From Allolobophora icterica (lineage: Eukaryota > Annelida > Clitellata > Crassiclitellata > Lumbricidae), in assembly GCA_963556255.1 (NCBI GenBank), contig OY744608.1, forward strand, positions 7,367,523 to 7,431,522: a stretch of DNA of 64,000 nt. Reading direction: 5' to 3'. Position 1 is the first letter of the stretch; each line of letters starts with the position of its first letter. The position numbers were made by a program, and so were the translations under genes. The notes beneath the pieces were generated by a model, which saw nothing but the letters and a program-made list of their open reading frames with translations, was not told the origin of the DNA and made no database searches. This document shows, piece by piece, positions 40,495 to 50,867 of this stretch.

Positions 40495-40645
40495 CAAGAC
40501 CTTAAACCTCAAGACCAAGACTAAGACCAAGACTTTGAACCTCAAGACCAAGACCAAGACTTTGAACCTCGAGACCAAGACCTTGAACCTCGAGACCAAG
40601 ACCAAGACTTTAAACCTCAAGACCAAGACCGAGACCAAAACCCCA
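40495..40645. repeat. GACCAA hexamer-type repeat
   Basis: Repeats of AAGACCAAGACTTTGAACCTC and shorter variants. An apparent frame of alternating Val-Leu-Lys-Phe on the minus strand is repeat-derived. Confidence 0.75.
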
Positions 40646-40710
40646 AAAATCACAATCAGGCGAAGACTTCTTTTCCTTAAAAAAATTGTCAAGTCGGACT
40701 ACTCGCTATT

Positions 40711-41103
40711 TTAATGAAAACGTGAGTCTTTTATTTCATTCAAGCAAATCAACTTTAAATGCAAACTGCACAGAATTGCGAGTTTGTATAAAATTAAAAA
40801 AGTTATTCCAAATACCTTTTGTATTTTATAAGAACCAATTCGCTCAGAATTTTTCTGACCAAGACGTGTCTTGTGGGACCTCATAAAAATTTCACCATGT
40901 GAAAAAATAGGGCCTACTTTCCATATAGCTGATGAAGTCGCTGGCACACACAGTAGCTTTTCAAGCACTGGATTTAAATGCTCAAATTGTGAGCCTTTTT
41001 TAAAATCCTCCCATGGTTTATCAGACTCAGAAAAAACATCGGCAGGGCTTCCAGATACAGCATAACTTAGTTGCTGCCGCCAATAGGCCTTCCCGACCAA
41101 CAA
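40711..41103 (-). pseudogene. hAT transposase C-terminal (dimerisation domain) remnant
   Basis: The minus-strand frame reads HLNPVLEKLLCVPATSSAIW then IFSHGEIFMRSHKTRLGQK. This matches the hAT-family C-terminal dimerisation region (LCVPATSAPxERxFS...R). About 130 codons remain with a small internal disruption of the core, and there is no DDE region upstream, so it is a decayed fragment. It sits between PKN and P450 copy A. Confidence 0.75.
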
Positions 41104-41129
41104 GACTTGTATCCGTCCGTAGGTAGGCC

Positions 41130-41498
41130 CAGGCCCGCCGACAGAAATTCCGGGCCCCTAGGCAGAGCAGTCACGGGCCCCTAGGCAGGGCAGTCACGGG
41201 CCCCTAGGCAGAGCAGTCACGGGCCTCTAAACTATCTTTAGGCTTTAAAAGAAAAATTTTAAAAATTGAAATAATAAAAGTGCATGTACGACCGTACATA
41301 ATGATATTAGGCCTATAATATACAACTATGATTTGTTTCAGTTCTTAATTTTAAATTTATGCTAATCAGAAAGCAACTTTTCTGGATTCAGCTGCAGCAA
41401 AATCGTTTATAAAGTTGATTGCGGGCCCGGTCCGTGCCCCTAAAAATCGCCGGGCCCCTGGGCATTTGCCCCCTTGCCCCTCCCTCTCGGCGGGCCTG
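41130..41498 (+). mobile_element. hAT-type MITE, family 5
   Basis: The ends CAGGCCCGCCGA and TCGGCGGGCCTG are inverted repeats, with a perfect 8-bp target duplication GGTAGGCC (41122-41129 and 41499-41506). It contains a roughly 23-bp GGGCCCCTAGGCAG tandem repeat near the left end. Confidence 0.88.
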
Positions 41499-42040
41499 GG
41501 TAGGCCTATTTGTCGTAGGCTATGATGCAAACAGGCTTGATAATCAGACCGATTCTTTTTAATTCTTGTTTAATTAGTAAAATTGCCAAACATTTTAGAT
41601 AATAGTTATAGTTTTAAATTTCTCTACTCTTATGATGCTTTTGATGTAGTACGTGTCATTAGCCTAGTAGGCATAATATTTAATTTTGGTTAAATTTGCA
41701 CTTCTTTTTTCAAATATTATTATCTTCTTATTACTTCAATGTTTTATATTATTTCTATACTTGTTCACCAATGTGCGGTTCGCTTTTGGTTTTTCAATAA
41801 AGAATAACAACAATAATAATTTCTGCTCTAGGGCAGAAACTCAAAACTGTTACGGGGGACGTTCGTGAAACGTCTTTCTTGTTTCAACGCCTTGCGCTCA
41901 CGATTCAACGTTTCAACGCGGTGGCCTTTATGGGTACCTTCAACAACTTAAACCTGGACGAATAGGGCCCATTCCGGACAAATCTACTCTGTAAATAATG
42001 TTGAAGTCCCTGAGGGATCCTGTATACCTCGGGGCAAAAA

Positions 42041-42147
<107 letters not shown>

Positions 42148-42212
42148 TTAAAGGTACATTTCCTTCAAACCCTGAAGACGAGGCCTGACCCTCCAGACAA
42201 TAAAAAAAAAAA

Positions 42213-42262
<50 letters not shown>

Positions 42263-43008
42263 CCTCGGGCATTAAAAAAAAGAAAAAAAGAAAACGGTCC
42301 ACATGAGATCAAAGGATCGAGGGCCCAAATTATCACAACGACTTCGCACGAGTCACGGCGAAATAGGTTAAATGAGCGTCTGTCAAATGTTTACCACAAA
42401 CACACACACACACACACCCGCCCGACATACACGTGTAGTAAATATTTGCCTGATTTGGAACTGTATACGGGCGGCCGTTGCAGGTTTAAGGAATAGGCCT
42501 GTACAAATGTTTAAACTGTAGCCATAAGTTAAGTTTTTGTCTAAGATTGCAGTAAACAACTTTACTCGAACTTCATCTACTACGCGTAAAAATAAGAAAA
42601 GGTATGCATTAATTTCTCGTGGTGCATTGAATGATGATAGTGGTGCAAACGCATGTTAGCGTCAGTTTATTTCCTTTCGTTGTAATGAAAAAACCAGGTG
42701 ACACACAGTACAATCGTTAACAGGGAATAATTTGTTGCTAAGAGTTAATTTTGACCTTGAAGGAGTGAAGGAGATCAGTATTTGTTCCTCTTCCCCCTCA
42801 ACCTCCCGTCAGATCGTGTGCAATAATGAGGGAGGGAGGGTTATATGGAGGGAGGACAGGCTATGAGGCACATTCCATACATTCCACAGCGTTTATCGTA
42901 AGACACGCAGATTTGGGAAACTATATTAGAGATATCGTAGTGTTACTACTATGGTCTACAAAACGCCTTATGTTTCCGAGTTTTCAAATATGTCTTAATA
43001 TTTTGCAG

Positions 43009-43238
43009 ATGTTTGTCTCCAGTGCAGTTCTTGTGGCAGTGTTCGTAATCTTCATACTGCTCTTCGTGAGAAGAAACAGAGACAAAGACTCAGGAAAACT
43101 ACTTCCACCATCAATTCCAGCTTTACCGCTGCTTGGATCGATTCCATTTTTCACCGGGAGCTTGAAAACGTTGCACATCTTTTTCATGCGAAAGGCAGAA
43201 GAACTCGGTCCCGTTATTCGCTTCTACGCGGCTGGAAG
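43009..43238 (+). CDS. P450 copy A exon 1 (membrane anchor)
   Basis: Starts MFVSSAVLVAVFVIFILLFV (hydrophobic anchor), then a basic stretch and PPSIPALPLLGS, ending at GGAAG|GTATAG after FYAAG. Confidence 0.88.
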
Positions 43239-46200
43239 GTATAGACCTGTAACCTACTGCAATTTTGCATCACTTCAAGTAGTGTAGTATAGTCATATCA
43301 CAATCAGTTTTTCGTAGCATGTGCTGCGGAAGAGTGGAGATTGTCCGGTGAAGGAGATCATCGAGAGCACAGTTCCAGGTCATGAGCTCACGGAATACCT
43401 AAAATGACATGGACTGATAACATTAAGTCGTAGACTGATTTAGAGACTATCGAGGCAGCTCTCTGCCTGCCTTGAGCTCATGATCTGAAACTGTGCCTTC
43501 GACAATCTTCGATCAGTCATTAAGGGAGAAGAGATATAGAAGCAGGTGTCTGTGGTGCAGCCAATCCTCGGATCGGTTGAAAAAAAGACAAGACAATCAG
43601 TATGACAAAATGCAGAACATTTACTTAGACATACCAAGATCGAACTATGTAATCTGAATATGTCACAGGCTACGTACGTCGGTGATCATTCTCCCTCTGT
43701 AATTTCTGCATTTTTTTTTAATTTTGCAGAATTTGCTCCATAATTACTAAAATTTGGAAGTTTACTGTTGATCAGTTATCGTTCTGGACTTATTCCTCGT
43801 TTCTGCTGTAGACTGCATTGTCTACTTTTAACGGTATTTTGTATGTATTTCGTCTTAGCCTGCGTAACTAAGTGAGGAAGGATATGCTTTGCTTCCTTTA
43901 GTACGGTCAAGCCCTGAATCTACGAAGCGTATACGTGACTCAGGCAGGTCTTTTGAGTGGCTTCTTTGATGGATCGGATGGCGATGAATACTGTTATGCA
44001 TGCACCCGGCGGCCAAGCAGTCAGTCTTCCACCAAAGACTGACTGCTTGGCCGTGGCTATAATGTGTCGTATATATACTGCGTAAGCAGGCGCCTGTCGT
44101 AGCTCCAAGTTCTCGACGCAGCTTCATCCAGAGACTTGGGGAAAATGCTATCTGTCAGCTGTGGATGGGAATCCGATGGTTGGAGACGGCGTGTTTGCCT
44201 AGTTCGCTCGTTGGCAACACGTCCAGTTTTCCTTGCATTGTTTTGCTTACTGATGAAATGTATGTTCTTAATTTTGATTATAATTATAATTATTATGACG
44301 AACACCTTAATGTGAATGTGGGTATCGAATACTCTTAGTCAGCGGGTGAAGAGAAGTTAGATATATAGATGATTAAGAGCCAATGAAAAATAGAAATTTT
44401 TAAATGATAATAATATATTAGGCCTATTAGCATAATAGAGACTATCGTCTCTGACTAGTCTTTTCTTCTAGTGGCGCTGTATGCATTTATAATTACCATT
44501 ACAATAGCAACTTCGATTAGGTGAGTAGGTACTGTGAACTGTGCAAAACAAGGTTTGATGCTTAAACATACACTTATTGTATAACACAATAGAGCGTTTA
44601 TCTTGTTGTGAAGGTTGGCTATTTCTCTCAATGGAAAGGAGGCAATTGAAAATGCAATGCTGAAACACGCGGACGCTTTCGCTGATAGACCGGACATCTG
44701 GACTGAAGTCAACATTGTCAATCCCGATAGGAGAGGTCGGTTTAAATGCCAACATTCGTACTGTGTCGATGGAGGTCCGGACATAATCTCGCGAAACGGG
44801 GGTTGATCCCAGGGGCGCCGGCAGCGCGACACACTGGACGCACGTGCGTCCACCCACCAAATCAAATCCACACATCGCATCGATATTTTTGACAATTTCA
44901 CTGTGTAATTTTGGTTTACTATATAGGCCTACAGTATGTATAAATAATATCATATGATATCAAATGCATGTGTTACTCTACTTTTATGAGTCACTCTGAG
45001 TCATTTTCAGTGTATGACTACTAGTGGCAGACAGCGGACGGGTTGTATGGGAGGAGACGGGAGGGTTGTGCGTCTACTTTTTTAAGCCTGGCGAAGCCCC
45101 TGAAATTAACAGGCGAGATAAGAGAATGAGCAAACTGGCGGAGATCTTTTGGAACATCATTCCAAACAGAATTGGTTATGCACACCAAATTTGAAATCTT
45201 TATGTAAAAATTGGACAGCGTAAAGAAGCTCTTCATACCTCTGCCGATGTTCTGGGGTAAAAGATTGAGAAGCTAATACCTGAAACTGATTTGTAGGGCG
45301 CCTAAAGGGACAAGAAAAACACTAGTTGCCGAATAAAAGGCAGATTATGCGATTACACTCATCCCGAGCGTCAGTGAAAAAGTGAAGGAGGACTACGTGA
45401 AGCCTCGATGACATTTTGTGTAAAATTCTTTATCCAGGTATCGGTCTCGCGCATTATAACGACACTTCCAAACACTTCCGCAAGCTTACGCTGTCCATCT
45501 TGAAGGAATTTGGATTTGGAATCAATCAAGAGATGGATGCTAGAATTTCGCAAGAAATAGAAAGCTTGATAACAGAAATACGGAAGCAAAACAGTTCCCC
45601 GTTCGATCCGAAGTTCGCCCTTTCGTATGCCACCTCAAATGTGGTTATGACTATTCTTTTCGGCAGTGAATCTCAGACTGGCATTAATCGTAGTGAGTTA
45701 ATTGAGGATGCAAATGAATTAATGATGAATATCGACCCGATGATTGACTACGCTCCCTTCATTCGATTTCTTCCAACTTTCCGGAAGAAGATTGCAAATT
45801 TGACCAATGCACACAAACGCCTGATGGGTCAAATTGAGATGGCAATAGAAAAAAACAAGAAAAATCCTTCTGAAAGAAATTTTGTGACTCGATTTATTGA
45901 GATCGAAGGAACCAATTACAGTCACGAGGACCTCAAGTACATCTTGCGAGATCTGTGCGCGAGTAGTGCACACACCGTCGAGGCTGTTTTAATGTGGGCG
46001 CTGTTGGAATTGGCCAATCATGCTAAGATCCGATCCCGTCTTCAGAGAGAAATCGACGAAGTGTGCGATGGTAACAGGCTTCCCTCAATTGATGACAAAC
46101 CACGTTTGCCATACACGGAGGCTGTGATGTTCGAAGTGATGCGACGTCATACTATAACCTTTAATCTGATTCCGCGTTTAACGATGAAAGACACGGAGGT

Positions 46201-49200
46201 CTGTGGATGCTTCATACCTCGTGGCTGTTTGGTATGTACATGATAAACCCTACAATATTACAAATCTTAATTTTTTTAGGAAATTCGGATTTCTAAACTC
46301 TCTATACTGTAGCATTTCATATCTTCGTAGTTGTTAAGCCAATCCGTATGTGGGCCTATAGGTGCAACATATTGCTCTAAAGCCTGGCATACAGGTAGGC
46401 CTAGTCCTCTTCAGAGATTTATACATGTGCACATACATGTACATAAGTAGGCTACGTAGGTTATGTAGTAGGCCTAAGTGCAAGGAAATTACGTCGATGG
46501 AATTAATATTCAATGAGAAATTATATATAGTCAATTAGTTATGTGTTTGACATCATTTTACTAGTGTAATTATTATGCCTTGTCTTTTAGTATAGAGGCA
46601 GCCTTCAGATGTTCACATGTATGATGTTCACTACCATAAGAGCTGACGCTGACCATTTAAGACAGATGAGGGCAAAGGAGTATATTCCGTATGCGATATT
46701 GAGCTAATCTGTATTATTACCAGAGTCTGGTTAGGAAATTATAGGGTGGAGTCAAACACAACGCCCAAAATGCGTTAACTTTCGGTTTGGTTAATAAGTA
46801 AAGCAGACAACTGAACAGATCCAAAATAGTCAATATTGCAAAGTTGTTGGCTTGTCCGTAAAAGAAGAAAATCGGTTTCAGAAGGATTGAGAAGAGAAGT
46901 TTATTACAAGGCTGAACATCGCCAAAACAGGAGTACATCCTGAGAGCAGGGTTAGAACCTGATGGTGCCACGTCTAACCTTGTGAAAAGAATAGTCGGGT
47001 ATCGTCAACATACAAGTGATAGTCAAGAGTGATTTCGGTAATTAGTAAGCCGATTGGGTTCGTTTGTAATGTTACCAGGAGCGACCTTTGTAGTACACCG
47101 AAATTTAACACTTCAACGACGAACTGGATTGGTTTCCAAGTCACTTTTAGTAAACCCAGTGGAGTAGTTTTTAATGTAGTCAGGAGCAGGGTAAGTACTG
47201 AACCTTGTGGTTCACCTCAGTTTAAGGCATTGGGCGCAGAAGTGTGTTGATGCAACTCTAATGTGTAAATGAGAAACGAACCAAACGAGATCAGAACCCA
47301 GTAGACCGAACAGTTGTTAGATGCAGACAGGCAGTGAAGATGTATTTTGATGATTTTGATGATCAACGTTGTCAAAAGCAACAGAAAGATCCAGTAGCAT
47401 GACAGCAGTTACTTTTCCTTGATCAATGAAGCTGACCCTGCAATATGTGCAAGACAACAGCGTCTATTTTGAAATGGATACTATGTATGAACTCCCACTT
47501 CAGAGAAAGTAAATGCAATGCTTTAAGAACTTAGGAGAAACGATCATGGTTAGAAGGATTTTGGTCAATCACTTCTGAATGAGTTGAGTTTTGATTCGCA
47601 GCTGTGCAGTAATTACACAATTATCACAATTTGTCTGAATACTACTTTAAATTTAAAGTACCGGTATCTTAGTGTGAATACTATTTATCAGTTGCAGACC
47701 CGTATTAAGGGGGTGCTAAGGGTGCTGCAGCACCCGGACCCGCAGTTTGAGGGGCCCGCATTTTCGGAAGTATATTAAAAAAATTATTGTGGGCCTAGGC
47801 CTACTTGTAATTGGTGCCCGCGCTGATGGCTATGTAGGTAATCACAGCACCCGGGCCCGCACTAGCCTTAATGCGGCCCTGATCAGCTGTGCTTTTTCGC
47901 TTAATTGTACAATAAAAGTTTCCATGATTTTAGGCCATGTCAAATCTCTACAGCGTTCACATGGACCCAAATGTCTGGGGAGACCCTGAAAGCTTCAGAC
48001 CGGAGAGATTCTTGGATGATGATAACAACGTGATTAGAAAAGACGATATCATCCCATTCAACCTTGGTATGTAATTGCTTTACATTCGATCTGATTGATC
48101 ATAGCTGTGCCGGTATACCCACGTAGATTTCATATGGGACCAATATTTCAATATGGGACCCGTATAGAGCCTGCGTGGGTCCTATCTGATGCCCATGGAA
48201 ATTCTAGCAGGGTTTCTCATGAATTTAACTATGCTTGCTATCAGGGCTGTAGTGGTAAAATTAGAGGTGAGTACACGCTACCAGTTACTTTTCCGAAAAA
48301 AATTGGAGGTGAGTATACGCTACCGGTTAATTTTCCGAAACACAATGGAAATGCGTACAACTATTTTGTGAGGTAAGTAGGCCTATACGGTCTCTAGAGG
48401 TGAGTATACGCTGTATGCCCGCGTATACCCTCGACTACAGCCCTGCTTGCTATATTAACGCCCTAATTATTCATCCCAGTATAGTTTCAACAATTCGCAA
48501 TGAAGGTACACTTTCACATAGTCGATAATAATTATATAGGCCTAAGGATCACATGTTTGAAGCTAAGAGTTCTGATTTATGATATTGAAATTGCTGCGGT
48601 CATTCTACAATGGTTTCCACCAGGGTTGCAGTGGTAAAATTAGAGGTAAGTACACGTTACCGGTTAGTTTTCCGAAACAAAATAAGAGTGAGTAAAAATA
48701 TTTTGTGAGATCAGTATACGGTCTCTTGAGGTGAATACACGCTGTATACCCGCGTATGCCCTCGACTACAGCCCTGGTTTCCACTGACTTCCTGAAGGGC
48801 TCAGAATTGTCCACTGACGAAATGTCCATCTGGATAATCCTACAATTGCACATTACTTAAATCAAAACGTGCTTTATGGATACCCCAAGTTTCTTGTACA
48901 CTAGTTGAGAGACTATGAGCGAGCAATTTTCATTTAAATTGTTCTTAATACAAAATATGCATTCTGGTCTTGCCTCTGTCTGCTTAGTCATTTATTGGCA
49001 AAGCCCTAAGGCCTAATCTAGGCTACTATGAACATCCTGTTCTCAGCCCAACAAGAGAGGTCAGATAAGGTAATATGTAAGATATGTTCATAAGTAGAAG
49101 ATTCCGATGTTTGGGCACTTCGCACCGATTGCAGGCAGCCACACGCTGCTGATGATGTTGTTGATGATGACGACAACGATGATGATGACGCGGTTGCTGC

Positions 49201-49939
49201 TGCTGGTGATGTTGATGAGGAGTAGGATAATGATGATAATGGTTACTGAGATGATATACGAACCTTAGGTTCACTGCTGCCATTCATGAGCCTCTGCTTT
49301 CCATCCGAGGTACAATCGTACCAGCTGCAACTTGTATCCCGTAACTTCTACATGATTCAATATCTAAGGAGGTTTCAAGTTGTCTCAATTTGTGGTTTTG
49401 ACTCAGTTGATCAGTGATCACTATTCCAAGCCAATGCGCTTCCGGTTCCAATGATGAGACCAAGGTCTCTAGTGTTTTACGCAAACAGGGCTCATCGTCA
49501 GTAAATTACAGGTCCAAGAACATCTCAAATTCGATGCGTTAATTCTGTGATAAAACGTAATTGTTGTTGATCTGAATAATTGCCTTTGTAAAGCACCTGA
49601 GTATTGTTTTAAAAGGATTGTGTAGGAAACAATGTAAAGAGATTTTTGGGTCAAAATGAGAATGCCTCGTTACCGTGCAGCCCGAGTTACATTAAAAAAT
49701 GGGACCTATATAGCGCAGATTAAACAACATGTAATGTGATTTTGCTTGCAGGGAAGCGTTCTTGCATTGGAGAGCTGCTAGCACGCCAAGAGGTATTCCT
49801 CATTCTCGCCAGCCTTGTACAGAATTTTGATATCCAGCCACCAGAGGGCCAGGATTTTATCAGTGCTAAAGAAGTTCAAGGCCTTGTCGTTTCACCATCG
49901 CCTTTCAAAATAAGACTTATTCCAAGAATTAAGGAATAA
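43009..49939 (+). CDS. Cytochrome P450, CYP2 clan, copy A, 5 exons, 488 aa
   Basis: Haem-thiolate monooxygenase, predicted to be anchored in the ER by the N-terminal helix (about residues 3-21); substrate unknown. Exons 43009-43238, 44614-44735, 45438-46231, 47934-48066 and 49752-49939 join in frame with GT/AG borders. Visible motifs: PPSIPALPLLGS after the anchor; ExxR as E350-R353; RPERF at 404-408; haem loop FNLGKRSCIG with Cys431. Borders before IGLAHY and before KRSCIG match classic CYP2 intron positions, while the middle exons are fused into one of 794 bp. Odd points: the I-helix reads SSAHTV (His296 where Asp/Glu is usual, Thr297 kept) and the C-helix Trp is Ser128 (Arg132 kept). The start at 43009 follows a TTTTGCAG acceptor-like site, so a 5' UTR intron is possible; an upstream in-frame ATG at 42970 would add 13 residues. 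Confidence 0.92.
44011..44052. other. Perfect 18-bp hairpin in P450 copy A intron 1
   Basis: GGCCAAGCAGTCAGTCTT, a six-base loop CCACCA, then the exact reverse complement. It lies inside an arm-A-only insertion. Purpose unknown; it could be the end of a foldback element. Confidence 0.85.
44614..44735 (+). CDS. P450 copy A exon 2
   Basis: Encodes LAISLNGKEAIENAML then DAFADRPDIW. The G-x-E-A-x-x-x-A-L and F(A/S)xRP motifs are those of CYP2-clan B-helix regions. Donor GAGAG|GTCGGT. Confidence 0.88.
45438..46231 (+). CDS. P450 copy A exon 3 (C- to K-helix)
   Basis: A 794-bp exon covering the C-helix to beyond the K-helix (FEVMRR). It corresponds to several exons of vertebrate CYP2 genes, so introns were lost or never gained. 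Acceptor TATCCAG|GTATCG; donor TTTG|GTATGT. Confidence 0.95.
46745..47600 (-). pseudogene. L2/CR1-like LINE reverse transcriptase fragment, decayed
   Basis: On the minus strand the recognisable RT blocks occur in order: VMLLDLSVAFDNVDH, GEPQGSVLTLLL, YHLYVDDTRLF (the YxDD box), then LLNPSETDFLLLRTSQQL and LGVVFDS. Frameshifts and a local duplication break the frame. It lies in P450 copy A intron 3 and is absent at the matching place in arm B. Confidence 0.8.
47695..47881 (+). mobile_element. hAT-type MITE, family 6, arm A only
   Basis: Starts CAGACCCGTATTAAGG and ends CCTTAATGCGGCCCTG. Flanks ATCAGTTG and ATCAGCTG. Arm B has the empty site (reverse complement TTTATCAGCACTGC), so it inserted after the duplication. 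Confidence 0.85.
47934..48066 (+). CDS. P450 copy A exon 4 (PERF region)
   Basis: Encodes AMSNLYSVHMDPNVWGDPES then FRPERFLDDD and IIPFNL. Acceptor TTTTAG|GCC; donor CTTG|GTATGT. Confidence 0.95.
48244..48444 (+). mobile_element. hAT-type MITE, family 7, copy 1
   Basis: Starts CAGGGCTGTAGTGG and ends CGACTACAGCCCTG, flanked by a perfect 8-bp duplication CTTGCTAT. Sub-terminal GAGGTGAGTA(C/T)ACGC repeats. In P450 copy A intron 4, not in arm B. Confidence 0.85.
48622..48774 (+). mobile_element. hAT-type MITE, family 7, copy 2
   Basis: Starts CAGGGTTGCAGTGG and ends CGACTACAGCCCTG, flanked by a perfect 8-bp duplication GTTTCCAC. In P450 copy A intron 4. Confidence 0.85.
49752..49939 (+). CDS. 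P450 copy A exon 5 (haem loop, stop)
   Basis: Encodes KRSCIGELLARQEVFLILAS and ends IRLIPRIKE then TAA at 49937-49939. Identical in copy B. Confidence 0.95.
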
Positions 49940-49940
49940 A
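49935..49940 (+). terminator. AATAAA overlapping the stop codon of P450 copy A
   Basis: GAATAAAC at the end of the coding sequence contains AATAAA spanning the TAA stop codon. If used, the 3' UTR would be only about 10-30 nt. Conserved in copy B. Confidence 0.4.
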
Positions 49941-50065
49941 CGTTCCCCTCCGTTCTCTGTATATATTGCTTAACCAAGTGTCGCGAAGTGCCTAGTTTTG
50001 CAAGCTGCGTTCATGCTTTGCATGTTTGAACACTTAAGGCCTAATGATTTCGTAGGCCATGTTGC

Positions 50066-50738
50066 AAGGGTAACCGTTGAATTGAGCGCGCACATTTCGC
50101 CGACCTTCATCTCAGCGACCTCAATTCGCCGCCGCGAAACACAGCGCCTACACAATTCGCCGCCATCAAACACAGCGACTACATAATTCGCCGCCATTCA
50201 TTTCAGCGACTCTTTTAATGATGAAACTTTCAAACAGTTTAAATTTAAATTTAAGGGGAAATAATTCAAATTTGTTATCAAATAGTTAAAGCTTAAATCG
50301 TTTGTTCAGTTAATCAGTTACATGCAAGACCGTAGCCAGGATTTCGTTTCGGGGGGTGTTTGCTTGTCCTTGAGCAAGCCGACAAGCCACCGAGTCAACT
50401 GACTATAGGGTTTGGAACTTTGGAGTTTGTAAATGCATTATTTAATTTTACCATTATTTAATTTCGGGGGGTGTTTAAACACCCAAAACACCCCCCTGAA
50501 TAGGCCTTGGTTACATGTTAAGTAGGCAATGGCTATGAATTTCTAGTCTAGAACACGTGTTGTTAACGCCCGGTATTTAGCAACGCCCTTTTCAAGCAGC
50601 GCTGAAATGAGTGGCGGCGAATTGTGTAGTCGCTGAAATGAATGGCGGCGAATTGTGTAGGCGCTGTGTTTCGCGGCGGCGAATTGAGGTCGCTGAGATG
50701 AAGGTCGGCGAAATGTGCGCGCTCAATTCAACGTAAAC
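50066..50738 (+). mobile_element. Foldback element with long inverted repeats, arm A copy
   Basis: Both ends carry about 140-bp inverted repeats that begin GGTWWMCGTTGAATTGAGCG and include short modules TTCGCCGCC and TTTCAGCGACTACACAA. GTTGCAAG flanks it on both sides (50058-50065 and 50739-50746), an apparent 8-bp target duplication. The unique middle contains CGGGGGGTGTTT repeats. No coding capacity. Confidence 0.8.
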
Positions 50739-50746
50739 CGTTGCAA

Positions 50747-50867
50747 GGAAGTGGCCACGAGCTAATGATTTATACATAATTGTATGTAGGCCTAATAATT
50801 AGCAGCCTAGCAGAAATTGAACTATGAGACAGATTTTAAAAAGTTGTCAGTTTTACACAACATACCA
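50747..50867. other. Arm A flank not found in arm B or in the PKN intron copy
   Basis: About 120 bp between the foldback element and the start of the PKN intron copy. It includes TAGGCCTAATAATTAGC, a word type common in the P450 region, so it is probably the original flank of arm A. Confidence 0.6.

Larger units (their letters stand above)
42297..50746 (+). repeat. Palindrome arm A
   Basis: Left arm of a large imperfect inverted repeat. Its start, CCACATGAGATCAAAGGATC, matches the reverse complement of the end of arm B near 61646. It carries P450 copy A. Arm-A-only insertions include 43541-44500 (about 950 bp), an L2-like LINE (46745-47600) and three hAT MITEs. Confidence 0.93.

Noticed and set aside
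40291..40692. Val/Leu-rich minus-strand frame that looks like membrane segments
   Set aside because: Most of it is the GACCAA-type tandem repeat read in one frame.
42826..42969. N-terminal extension of P450 copy A
   Set aside because: The frame is open in arm A but is broken by a stop in the matching part of arm B, and the membrane anchor begins after 43009, so it is treated as 5' UTR or intron.
45021..45236. Minus-strand frame with SVWNDVPKDLRQF, possible host gene
   Set aside because: It looks like another LINE C-terminal remnant present in both arms (arm B about 58025-58240), with stops, not a host exon.
49026..49283. His/Gln-rich frame
   Set aside because: It comes from a GAT/GTT trinucleotide-rich stretch present in both arms inside P450 intron 4.
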